Below are positions 41,880-50,700 of a DNA stretch of 55,772 nt, piece after piece (the stretch's first letter is position 1; every line of letters starts with the position of its first letter). The stretch is from the IMG/VR virus record IMGVR_UViG_3300029448_000049, positions 1 through 55,772 of that record; one strand, given 5' to 3'. The notes beneath the pieces were generated by a model. That model did not search any database. It was given only the letters and a program-made list of their open reading frames with translations, and had not been told where the DNA came from. Source of the stretch: a virus. Position numbers and translations under genes: made by a program.

Positions 41880-43247
41880 ATGGCAGATTTTAAAACACAA
41901 GTAGAAGGATTAACAGGTTTATCAATAGGTACTTCGCCTACTAATGACGAGTTATCTCAATTTTTAGTAGACGGTACTAAAGAAGTTGTTAATAGAATTA
42001 TAAGTTTAAGCCCTTTTGAAACTTCTAAGTTTTGCACTACTACTAACTCTACTACTAGTGTTACTAAAACAGGAAAAATATTATCTATTATGAGAGAACA
42101 TGATAGCACTAGTATATTAAGAAAGTGTGATCAAATTGATCCTCATGATAGGTATAATGCTACAGATAGTGATAGTTTACATTATAGGAGTAAAAATAAT
42201 CCAGGATGGTATGAATTAGATGGTAAAATTTATGCAGTTCCTACCGCTGCTGCAAGTGACAATGATATTGTTGTTACTCAAGTTTCTTACGCAACAAATA
42301 CAGGGCATAGCTCTACAGCTATACAAGATTTTCCTACTGAATATGAGTATTTAGTAGTATTGTATGGAGCTATAAAATCATTACAAAATGCTTTATCTGA
42401 TATAGATAATGACTTACCTAATGATTTAAGTGCTGTAATATTAGATTTTTCTGATACATCTTTACCTACATATACTGGGCCTACAGATTTTGTTTTACCT
42501 GTTCCTCCTGGTGGAGTAGATGTTGATTTTTCTGAAGCAGGAACAGTAGAAACGTTTGTGATGCCAGTATTTAGTGCACCTACTTTATCTACTAGCACTT
42601 TAGAATATAACGCTCCGATTATGGGAGATTTAAATTATTCAGATGCTAATACTTGGATTAATACAGAAGAAGATTCAGAAATGTTAGAATCAAGAATTAC
42701 AGAAATAAGTGCTAAATTAAATGAATTTGAAATTAAATTAGGTAATTCTCAATCAGAATTTGAAAAAAACAATACAGTATATCAAAAAGAAATTAATGAA
42801 TGGGCTCAAGATTATCAAGGAAAGTTATCTGAATATCAAGTTAAAGTTCAAAAAGAAACTCAAAGAATAACTTCTTCATTACAAGATTATCAAGCAAAAG
42901 TAAGTAAAGCTTTACAAAAATATCAAGCTGAAACAGGTTATGACATGACTAAGTATCAAGGTGAAATACAAGCTAATATAAATAAATTTCAATCAGATTT
43001 AACAAAAGAAAGTACTGATTTTCAAAATAATTTAGCTGGATTCTCTGCTAATGTTGAAAAAGCATCAGCATCTAATTCGGCAAAAATAGGTAAATATCAA
43101 GCAGATGTACAAAATTATATAAATAAAGTACAAAAAAATCAATTAAAATATGAATGGATGCAAGGTAGATTAGGAATGTTATCTCAAGAATACAATCAAG
43201 CTTTTTCTATTATAGCACCTAGACAACAACAACAAGGAGAACAATAA
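41880..43247 (+). CDS. Putative structural/connector protein with coiled-coil tail, 455 aa
   Basis: AAAAGGA before ATG. The N-terminal 200 residues look globular (TNDELSQFLVDGTKEVVNRI, FPTEYEYLVVLYGAIKSLQN), resembling head-tail adaptor-like proteins. Residues 270-430 form a long coiled coil with repeated Tyr-Gln pairs (KYQ, DYQ, EYQ) at near-regular spacing. It could be a connector with a rod or a fibre-like extension. Ends in TAATG with the following gene. Confidence 0.55.
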   Translation: MADFKTQVEGLTGLSIGTSPTNDELSQFLVDGTKEVVNRIISLSPFETSKFCTTTNSTTSVTKTGKILSIMREHDSTSILRKCDQIDPHDRYNATDSDSLHYRSKNNPGWYELDGKIYAVPTAAASDNDIVVTQVSYATNTGHSSTAIQDFPTEYEYLVVLYGAIKSLQNALSDIDNDLPNDLSAVILDFSDTSLPTYTGPTDFVLPVPPGGVDVDFSEAGTVETFVMPVFSAPTLSTSTLEYNAPIMGDLNYSDANTWINTEEDSEMLESRITEISAKLNEFEIKLGNSQSEFEKNNTVYQKEINEWAQDYQGKLSEYQVKVQKETQRITSSLQDYQAKVSKALQKYQAETGYDMTKYQGEIQANINKFQSDLTKESTDFQNNLAGFSANVEKASASNSAKIGKYQADVQNYINKVQKNQLKYEWMQGRLGMLSQEYNQAFSIIAPRQQQQGEQ

Positions 43248-43741
43248 TGGCAGATACAGCAAGAGGTTCGGTAAGTATGACACCTGTCGTAACTATAGCT
43301 GCTGATTCAGATGCAGATGCAGTAGATGCAATACATCATGATATAAAACAATCATTAGGTGGTAAATTAGAGTATGCTAAAGCTGATGTTAATGATAAAT
43401 GGTTTTACAGTACTACTAAAGACGTTACAGGAACAAGTGCTGATTTAATAGCAGGAGATTTTACGGAAGGTGGAACAATAGCTACTGGAGATCATGTTAA
43501 GTTTTTATTTATCAAAAATAGTGGCACTACAGATGGAAGCACTGCAACTTCTTCAGTAGTTTATATTTGTTTAGATGGAGGAAACGCAGCTAGTGTAAGT
43601 GATGTAGTTGAAATTGGGCCTAATGAAGCTATGGTGTTAAAATTTAAAGATGGATTAGATGTTGCAGATTTACATGCAGCAACTTCATCAGGTACTGTTA
43701 GATGCACAGTTGCTTCTATTATAGATGATACAGGAGCATAA
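43247..43741 (+). CDS. Putative virion protein, beta-rich, 164 aa
   Basis: Coupled to the previous gene by TAATG. Asp/Ala/Thr/Ser-rich with strand-like segments (VKFLFIKNSGTT, TSSVVYICLDGGNAA) of the decoration/head-fibre type. No motif for enzymatic activity. It follows the coiled-coil connector candidate and precedes two connector-like genes. Confidence 0.55.
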   Translation: MADTARGSVSMTPVVTIAADSDADAVDAIHHDIKQSLGGKLEYAKADVNDKWFYSTTKDVTGTSADLIAGDFTEGGTIATGDHVKFLFIKNSGTTDGSTATSSVVYICLDGGNAASVSDVVEIGPNEAMVLKFKDGLDVADLHAATSSGTVRCTVASIIDDTGA

Positions 43742-43749
43742 GGATAATT

Positions 43750-44037
43750 ATGAAAGTTAAAGAATTAATAGAAAGAGTAGGAGCAGAAGAAATGCCAACA
43801 GGTAGAATGATTGCTTATATAAAAGATGGTTTAGAAGAAATAAATACTATTTCTGAAACTCATGTGACTACTGAAAGAATAGATTTAACTACAAATCAAA
43901 GGTTTTACAAGTTTCCTAATGAAATGATTAAAGTTTTAGAAGTTAGAGTTAAAAATCATTTAAATAGCAAAGATGAATATAGACAAATACCTAGACTTGT
44001 TTTTGAACCTAAAATAAAAGATTCGGATGGTAGTTAA
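43750..44037 (+). CDS. Putative head-tail connector protein, 95 aa
   Basis: Small mixed alpha/beta protein (VKELIERVGAEEMPTGRMIA, ITxxxT-like strand with TTERIDLTTNQRFYKF). Size and place among neck genes suggest an adaptor like those that cap the portal. The stop overlaps the next ATG (TAATGG). Inference mainly from order. Confidence 0.5.
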   Translation: MKVKELIERVGAEEMPTGRMIAYIKDGLEEINTISETHVTTERIDLTTNQRFYKFPNEMIKVLEVRVKNHLNSKDEYRQIPRLVFEPKIKDSDGS

Positions 44038-44720
44038 TGGCGACAGTTAGACAATATGGTTATTATGTAAAAGGTAATCAAGTAGCGATAGTTGAGAAAG
44101 ATACTCAATTTGATAATGATGTAAACTCTAAAGACTACGGCCCAGGAAGTGATAGATCTCAATGGAAATCTCCACTTGCTACTGTTGCTGATGGTCTTGA
44201 AATACAATATGTATATAGTCCTAGTTACTTTATAGAGTCTACAGATGTATCTACCCAAACTGTTTCAGGATGGGATCAAGATAATGATGGTAACTTTAGA
44301 CTTCGTGCATCAGGTAGTACTGATTGGACAACTTCTCCTGATTTAAGTAGTGTTACTTATATAGTATTACAAAATGCTGGAAGATTTAATGGGTTACATA
44401 AAGTTTCGTCAGTTACAAATAATAGAATAGTAACTACTACTAAAGTTTCAGCTTCTACATCAGAAACATTATTTGAAGAAACTGTTACTTTATATTATGA
44501 TGTCAATGCATTAAGCGATGAATCTGATACTATAGATTTACCTAATTATTTAAGTAAAGCTTTAGTATATTATGTGAAAGCTAAAGTAGCAGAAGATATG
44601 ATGAATCTTGAGGCTAAAGAATATTTTATGAAAGAATTTAGAAAAATGGTAGAAAAATACAACAATACTAGAGTTGCTGGGCCTAGAATGCAAAGTTCTG
44701 GACCTTATGCAATTAGATAA
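44037..44720 (+). CDS. Putative head-tail connector/tail protein, 227 aa
   Basis: Coupled with the 95-aa gene. N-terminal half beta-rich (ATVRQYGYYVKGNQVAIVEK), C-terminal helix LPNYLSKALVYYVKAKVAED, which resembles the C-terminus of small tail/neck proteins. No unique domain recalled. Likely a neck or tail-completion component. Confidence 0.55.
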   Translation: MATVRQYGYYVKGNQVAIVEKDTQFDNDVNSKDYGPGSDRSQWKSPLATVADGLEIQYVYSPSYFIESTDVSTQTVSGWDQDNDGNFRLRASGSTDWTTSPDLSSVTYIVLQNAGRFNGLHKVSSVTNNRIVTTTKVSASTSETLFEETVTLYYDVNALSDESDTIDLPNYLSKALVYYVKAKVAEDMMNLEAKEYFMKEFRKMVEKYNNTRVAGPRMQSSGPYAIR

Positions 44721-44730
44721 CAATAAACAA

Positions 44731-44760
44731 GCCCATTCACGCACAGCCAGTGCTTAGGGC
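44731..44760 (+). promoter_or_regulatory. Hairpin before the 186-aa gene
   Basis: GCCC (44731-44734) with GGGC (44757-44760) encloses GCAC (44741-44744) with GTGC (44750-44753). The ribosome site AGGAGG follows immediately. It may control translation or processing. Confidence 0.5.
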
Positions 44761-44771
44761 AGGAGGTAAAC

Positions 44772-45332
44772 ATGGCAGCAAATAAAAAACCAGGACTGAA
44801 TAAATTTACAGTTCAAGAAGCAACTAATAAGCTTTGTCAAAAACATATATTTAGAACAACTCCAACAATACCGTCAGCAGATTATGCTAGTGGTGATGTA
44901 CTGTTTAATTCAGCAGAAATTACAAATGCAGTTTTAGATTCAGGTGGGAAATCTAAACTTGTTGGATGTAGTGTAATTAATACAGCTGATCAACTTTGGG
45001 ATTTTGACTTAGTTTTTATGCAAGTTGCAACTGATTTAGGAACTGTTGATGGTGCTCTTGATATAACTACTGGAGAAATCGCATCAGCAAAAATTTTGGG
45101 AATTGTAAAAATGGATTCATCTATTTACACAACTGATTTAGTTAATGCTAGATTTTCAACAGCTATCTTTGGAAATAATATTGGGAATCCTATTCCTGCA
45201 GTTATTCTTGAAGCAGCAGCAGAATCAACAAGCGTATATATGGGTTGTATTGCAAGAGCAGCTCAGGATACAAGTGGTACTGGTGCAAATACTTCTAATC
45301 ATCTTAGTATAATACTTGACATAGAATATTAA
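44772..45332 (+). CDS. Putative virion structural protein, 186 aa
   Basis: AGGAGG precedes ATG. Beta-rich, with Ala/Ser/Thr-rich loops (TTPTIPSADYASGDVLFNSA, ILGIVKMDSSIYTTDL). No domain recognised. Its hairpin leader and place between neck and lysis genes suggest a virion protein that is made in quantity. Confidence 0.55.
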   Translation: MAANKKPGLNKFTVQEATNKLCQKHIFRTTPTIPSADYASGDVLFNSAEITNAVLDSGGKSKLVGCSVINTADQLWDFDLVFMQVATDLGTVDGALDITTGEIASAKILGIVKMDSSIYTTDLVNARFSTAIFGNNIGNPIPAVILEAAAESTSVYMGCIARAAQDTSGTGANTSNHLSIILDIEY

Positions 45333-45349
45333 TATAAAGGGGAAATGTT

Positions 45350-45754
45350 ATGGATTTAAAAGAAAGTATTAAACAAAATGAAGGTTATGTAGGTATTGTT
45401 TACAAAGATAGCTTAGGTATAGACACTATTGGATATGGTTTTGCAATTAAAGATTTAGAATTAGATAGAGATATATGTGATCTTATTCTTGAGCGCAAAC
45501 TTAAAGAATTAGAAGATAGTATAAAACTTAAATTTGGATGGTATCCATTTATGCCTAAAGTAATTCAAGATGTAGTTATGGAAATGTGTTACCAACTAGG
45601 CGTAACAGGTTTTTCTAAATTTGTTAAAACAATTACATATTTAAAAGATAAAGATTTTAAAAACGCATCTATTGAAATGCTTGATAGTAAATGGGCTAAA
45701 CAAACTCCAAACAGAGCGAAGAAAATGAGTGAAATAGTAGGGAGTATAGTTTAA
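45350..45754 (+). CDS. Endolysin: GH24 lysozyme (T4 lysozyme type), 134 aa
   Basis: GGGGAAATG-type ribosome site. Glu11, Asp20 and Thr26 in NEGYVGIVYKDSLGIDTIGY match the catalytic triad of T4 lysozyme at the same positions. It cuts the glycan chain of peptidoglycan at lysis. No signal peptide, so a holin is needed; the next gene codes a holin-like protein and overlaps the stop (TAAATG arrangement). Confidence 0.9.
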   Translation: MDLKESIKQNEGYVGIVYKDSLGIDTIGYGFAIKDLELDRDICDLILERKLKELEDSIKLKFGWYPFMPKVIQDVVMEMCYQLGVTGFSKFVKTITYLKDKDFKNASIEMLDSKWAKQTPNRAKKMSEIVGSIV

Positions 45755-45916
45755 ATGGACGCAGATACGTTAAAATCGGCAATAATTGGTAGTGGAGGCA
45801 TGAGTATCCAGTTTATGGATATGTTGCCTGAAATAGTACGTTTAGGCGTTGGAATCATTACTATAGTATATTTTGTATATAAAATTGCTTTAATTAGGAA
45901 AGAACTTAAAAAATAA
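45755..45916 (+). CDS. Holin-like small membrane protein, 53 aa
   Basis: The frame MDADTLKSAIIGSGGMSIQF contains one hydrophobic helix (LGVGIITIVYFVYKIAL, about residues 31-47) followed by a basic tail (IRKELKK). Length and layout resemble single-helix class holins of T7 type. It sits right after the lysozyme gene, so it likely forms the pores for lysis. Confidence 0.65.
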   Translation: MDADTLKSAIIGSGGMSIQFMDMLPEIVRLGVGIITIVYFVYKIALIRKELKK

Positions 45917-45932
45917 ATAAAAAGGGGAAGCT

Positions 45933-46703
45933 ATGGATAAAGGTGTTGTAAAAAGAGTTATTGTAACTCCAGATAAACATTTTCCGTTACACGACCAACC
46001 TGCTATTAATTGTCTTAAAAAAACAATAGAAATAGTAAAACCAGATGCTTATGTAGATTTGGGTGATGTAGGAGAGTGGCATGCATTTAGTGCTTGGAGA
46101 TTTAAAAGAAAAAAAGCTCCACCATTAGAATATTTACTTGACAGTTTTGAAAAGGATGTAAAAGATGTTAACAATGGAATGGATCAAATCGATGAGTCTT
46201 TGGATAAAGCAGGTTGTAAAGAAAAGTATCTTACTGAGGGTAATCATGACAATTGGCTTAATATGGCAGTTGAGAAATATCCCTATCTTCCTCAGTATAG
46301 ATTTGCTACTGCTGTTAAGCTTGCTGACCGTGGGTACAAATATTATGAGTTCGGAAAGCACCTTAAGATGGGAAAATTATACTTTTATCATGGTCATCAA
46401 TATGGGGGTCAATATCATACTTCTAACCATCTTAGGAAACTTGGATGCAATGTAATGTATGGACATTGGCACGATTTACAACAGATGAGTGCTACTCATA
46501 TGGATGGACCAAAAAGTGCTTGGAGTATTGGATGCTTAAAAGATATGGGACCAAAATCTAATGAGTGGTTGGCTAATAGAAGAATTAATTGGGCTCATGC
46601 TTTTGCCATCGTTGATTTTTACGCTAGAGGGTTGTTTACGGTTCATATTATTCAAATTATTAATGGAAAAACGTCATTATGGGGAGAACTCATAGAAGGG
46701 TAA
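45933..46703 (+). CDS. Calcineurin-like metallophosphoesterase, 256 aa
   Basis: AAGGGGAAGC before ATG. Motifs are complete: PDKHF (Asp14, His16), LGDVGEW (Asp45), GNHDNW (104-109), HGHQYGG (His153) and YGHWHD (His178, His180). It hydrolyses phosphoesters with two metals; substrate is unknown (nucleotides, nucleic acid or protein). Such enzymes are frequent next to tail and lysis genes in phages. It sits between holin candidates. Its codons are somewhat less A/T-biased than those of its neighbours. Confidence 0.85.
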   Translation: MDKGVVKRVIVTPDKHFPLHDQPAINCLKKTIEIVKPDAYVDLGDVGEWHAFSAWRFKRKKAPPLEYLLDSFEKDVKDVNNGMDQIDESLDKAGCKEKYLTEGNHDNWLNMAVEKYPYLPQYRFATAVKLADRGYKYYEFGKHLKMGKLYFYHGHQYGGQYHTSNHLRKLGCNVMYGHWHDLQQMSATHMDGPKSAWSIGCLKDMGPKSNEWLANRRINWAHAFAIVDFYARGLFTVHIIQIINGKTSLWGELIEG

Positions 46704-46706
46704 TGG

Positions 46707-47015
46707 ATGGATATATTTACAATATTGGAACAATTTGGAATACCAGTGACAGTAGCAATGGCGTTCGGATTCTTTATTTGGAAACAAAATCGATTCATCC
46801 AATCTACTCTTATGACAGAACTAGACCAAGACTTCAAGAGGTTGGAAGGTATTATTATCAAACTGATAGATCAACAGAAGTTAGTTCAGATGGAACAAAA
46901 AAAACTTAATGGTATTTTTAAAGCACAAGTAGAAATAATTGCTAGATTAAGTGGTAATGGTTTAAAAGATAAGTTTTTAAGAATTATGGAACAAGGGGGA
47001 ATGAAAGATGACTAA
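46707..47015 (+). CDS. Membrane plus coiled-coil protein (holin/spanin-like), 102 aa
   Basis: An N-terminal membrane helix (GIPVTVAMAFGFFIW, residues 11-25) is followed by a charged coiled coil (ELDQDFKRLEGIIIKLIDQQ). This BhlA/UviB-like layout is seen in phage accessory holins. Function in lysis is plausible given neighbours. Overlaps the next gene by 8 bases. Confidence 0.6.
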   Translation: MDIFTILEQFGIPVTVAMAFGFFIWKQNRFIQSTLMTELDQDFKRLEGIIIKLIDQQKLVQMEQKKLNGIFKAQVEIIARLSGNGLKDKFLRIMEQGGMKDD

Positions 47016-47154
47016 ACGTGGATTATATGCTAATATACATTCTAAACGTAAACGAATTAAAGCTGGTAGTAAAGAACGTATGAGAAAGCCTGGGACTAAA
47101 GGTGCTCCTACAGCAAAAGCTTTTAAAAGGTCTAAAAAAACTGCTAAAAAATGA
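47008..47154 (+). CDS. Small very basic protein, 48 aa
   Basis: The frame starts MTKRGLYANIHSKRKRIKAG and is Lys/Arg-rich with a GTKGAPTAKAFKRSKKTAKK end. I recall similar small basic proteins in phages of marine bacteria; this is memory, not a search. It may bind DNA in the capsid. It ends with TGA overlapping the next ATG. Confidence 0.6.
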   Translation: MTKRGLYANIHSKRKRIKAGSKERMRKPGTKGAPTAKAFKRSKKTAKK

Positions 47155-47291
47155 ATGAAACTAAAAAAATAAAAATTGAAACCCCGATAGGCAGTATAGA
47201 ATCAGACAGTGGTAATCATTTTGTTGACATTGCTAGTGTAATGTTAATTATTATGTGTGTAGTTATGTTTAAAAAGGTAATGAAATTATGA
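47151..47291 (+). CDS. Tiny single-pass membrane protein, 46 aa
   Basis: The frame begins MNETKKIKIETPIGSIESDS and contains one hydrophobic helix (FVDIASVMLIIMCVVMF, about residues 25-41). ATGA overlap with the basic-protein gene and with the next gene. It may be a lysis accessory or spanin-like peptide. Confidence 0.5.
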   Translation: MNETKKIKIETPIGSIESDSGNHFVDIASVMLIIMCVVMFKKVMKL

Positions 47292-47602
47292 TAATTCCTA
47301 AAATGCTTATAAATACAGTAGCAAATAAATTAGCTAAACATTGGCGTATAGATAAAGTGTTAGCATATGTTTTTGATGATAATGAATTAGATTTAAAAAT
47401 TAAACAATTAGAAAATAGAATTAATTTATTAGAAAAACTATCTGACCATCTAGACTTACATTTAAGAATAGAAGAGTTAGAAAAGAAAGGAGACACTATG
47501 CCATACGGTAAAGGAACTTATGGTTCTAAAGTTGGAAGACCTAAATCTAAAAAAGTAATGAAAAAAAAACCTGCTAAAAAAGCAATGAAAAAAAGGAGAT
47601 AA
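47288..47602 (+). CDS. Small protein with coiled coil and basic tail, 104 aa
   Basis: ATGA overlap start. Residues 1-65 are helical (LDLKIKQLENRINLLEKLSD), and residues 71-104 are Lys-rich (KVGRPKSKKVMKKKPAKK). A second ribosome site AAAGGAG sits just before the internal in-frame ATG at 47498, so two proteins may be made. Unknown family. Confidence 0.55.
   Translation: MIIPKMLINTVANKLAKHWRIDKVLAYVFDDNELDLKIKQLENRINLLEKLSDHLDLHLRIEELEKKGDTMPYGKGTYGSKVGRPKSKKVMKKKPAKKAMKKRR
47498..47602 (+). CDS. Internal start product: 34-aa basic peptide
   Basis: ATG at 47498 begins MPYGKGTYGSKVGRPKSKKV, with AAAGGAG spaced five or six bases before it. It reads in the same frame as the 104-aa protein. Such short Lys-rich peptides look like stand-alone phage DNA-binding proteins, so this may be the real or main product. 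Confidence 0.5.
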   Translation: MPYGKGTYGSKVGRPKSKKVMKKKPAKKAMKKRR

Positions 47603-47604
47603 TA

Positions 47605-47781
47605 ATGGTAGATATGATTATAGCTTATTTAAAAAGCAATAGAGAAGAAATTATTGATGGGATTAATAAAAAAGTTAATCTTCCTTTAATTTCTGAAGCT
47701 AAAGAAGAAAAAATCTTTGGCTCTTTATTTGATGCTTTCATGGAAGTTCTTGAAAATGTATTAAATAAAAAAAGTAAATAA
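47605..47781 (+). CDS. Small protein, 58 aa
   Basis: ATG is two bases after the previous stop, and the stop overlaps the next ATG (TAATG). The product MVDMIIAYLKSNREEIIDGI is charged and helical. No family recognised. Confidence 0.55.
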   Translation: MVDMIIAYLKSNREEIIDGINKKVNLPLISEAKEEKIFGSLFDAFMEVLENVLNKKSK

Positions 47782-50700
47782 TGCCTAAAGCTACTTTAAA
47801 TATTAATGATTTTTCTGGGGGGATTGTTACTAACAAAAACCCCAGAGACATTCAAGTTAATGAAGCTCAAGAGTCTAATGGGTTTGTAAATAATAATCCA
47901 GGAGAATTAAAGTTATCTTCTGGTTTTGTTAGAGCTCATGGTTTTGAAAATAATGAAGGCGGATACGAGCAAGAACTATTATCTCAAGGTATGATTAATA
48001 GTTGGGCAGTTCAGCCTGAGTATGGATTTAGAAAATTTATAATGGTAAAATTTATAAGTAGTTCAGGAGGTTATACTACAGTAGAATGTGTTGGTCTTAG
48101 TAGTTTTACTAGCAACGATAATTCAGGGCTTCAAATAATAAATCATGGTTTAACTACTGGATTAAGAGCAGTTAAAGTTAGACCTTCTGCTTCTAGCACA
48201 AATGTTTCTTGCAGAATAACAAAAGTTAGTGATACTCAATTTAAAGTAAAAGATTCGTTTGATATTACTGTTGATGCTGCAAAAGATTTTGCTTTATTAG
48301 CTATAGAAGCAAGTTATGATTCTTCTGGTATTGCAGGCTCTAATTTTGCTCCCGCCCAAACAAGTCCAAGTAATAATAATTATATTATAAAAACATACAA
48401 TCAAGGTATATTTGGCTTTTATAATGTAGGTTTATTTGGAGCAGGTTTTTACGGAGAGATTGATAGAAATGCTTATCCTGGCCCTCATGGAGAAGATCCT
48501 TGGCTTTTTGATACTCAATATCTTTGGGATTGGCAACAAAAAGGAGGTAGCGCATCTGTACCTTTTTCTACTACTCCTGTTGTAGATGCTTTTTATGATA
48601 ATGGACATTTTAGAGTTTTATTAAAACCAGGAGAAAAATGGAAATTTGGCCATTGTAGAAGACCTGTTTCTTATATACATTTTAATGATAAAGTTTATTT
48701 TTCTAATGATGTAACTGAAGTGCAATTAGCAAATTATGCTTCTAGTGCAGTTACTGATGTTGGTTCTCTTAGAATAACAGAAGGATGGTATCCTTTAAGA
48801 AGCCATATACTTTCACCTATAGAATATAAAGTAGAAAGTAATAGTGGTGATCCTGAATATGATGCAAATTACGGAGATGTTGCTGAAGCTTTTACAAATA
48901 GTGGTACAGCTCCATTAAACACTTATTCAGGCAGAGATGCTGCTGCTGGATTTTTAGCTAGTCAACCTGCAGATGCTTCAAGTTTAGAATTTTTTGGAGG
49001 ACGTGGAGATAAAAGATATGGACCTGCTTTACCTCATAGATATGTTGTAGCTATTGGAACTGGTGCAGGTGATGAGCAGGTTGAAGGTGATTGGCAATTT
49101 AAAACTGGAGAACATAAAAAAATAGCTTTAGGAATATCTTACGTTTATGATGATATAGAATTTACAAGACAATTAGAATCTACAATTAATCCTTTAGAGG
49201 CAGGATTTCATGAAAATACTATTGATAGTAACGGGAGATGGGAATTTGGTGTAAATGAATCTGACAGTAGTGCAAGTTTGCAGTATTGGGTATATGCTGA
49301 TGGAACTGATAATAATGATAGTGTTGTTGCAGATAATACAGCTTTAAATATTTCTGTAGTAGCAAATAAGGGCGCTCCTAATAGTCTTCCTTTAGAAGAA
49401 CCTCAAATAGATGATTGTGGATTAATGCCTGATACAGGTTTAGTAGGTTCTTGGGCTGTTGGAGAACAAAGAGGTTCAGGATATAATAGTGGAAACTCTA
49501 ATAGACTTGTTATGAATCCTAGAATAGTAGGGTTAAATGTTTGGCTTACAGGAACTGATGGCGAAACACTTGAAGATCCTTTTTGGCTTGCTACATTTGA
49601 TTTTGAACATAATAAAAAAGCAGTTTCTCATGACGGTATAGAAGGTGATGGTTGGAATAGAGTAAGTCCAGATAGTGATGCTGTTGCTAACAATGTATTT
49701 GGACAAACAATTACAGGTATAAAAAAGATTCCAAATGTTACTTATAAAGTAAAAAATGGTTATTCACATAAGACTGTTACTCAAGCGTGGTATACAACTT
49801 CTGCAGTAGTTAACAGAAGATTATACGCAGGGAATGTTTCTTATTTTGACTTTCCTATTGAAAAGATAAGAGACGTTTCAGAAAATAAAAAAATAACTCA
49901 TAAACCAGACAGAATTTTAGTATCACCTGTTAATAAATTTGATATACTTCCTATTACTAACTTTTTAGATGTAGTTACTGAAGATGGACAGGACATAGTA
50001 AAACTTATTGGATTTGGACAAAAACTATTAATTTATAAAAATAATGATTTATTTGTAGTTGATGCTTCTGGTGAATTTGAATTTTTAGAAAATACATTTA
50101 AAGGAATGGGTGTTGAAAATCCTGCTAGAGTTACACAAACTCCTGATTTTATTTTTTGGCTAAATAAAAGAGGAATATATGCTTATGGTAAAGATGGTAC
50201 TGTTTTAGATATTATAAAAGAAACAATGGGTGTAGAAAAATGGAAAAATCATTTTTCACCTAGTTCACATATAAGTTACGATCCAGAAGAAGGACAGTTA
50301 ATTGTTCATTGTAAAGATGTTAACGAACAACAAAAAGATAAGAGAGTAATTCTTTTAAATGTTGAGAATGGTAGTATATTTTTTAAAAGAACTCCTTGTA
50401 TTGATTTAATAGATTACTTTAGTCCAGGTTTAATTATAAATAACAAACTATTTATAACAGGATCAAATTCTAATAATACTCATGAAGATTTTACTATTTA
50501 TCAAAATGATGGATATGTTACAAGAGGAAGTTCTGAAGGTGGCGCTAAATTTAAACTGGGCAATGCAGATGGTGCTGCTTTAAATGCTATAGGTGATAAT
50601 TTAAACTATCTTTTATTAAGAAAAGGTTCAGCATGGGTAGTTATTAATACTGAAATATTATCAGGGCTAGGTACTCAGCAAGATTCATTAAAAACTGCTA

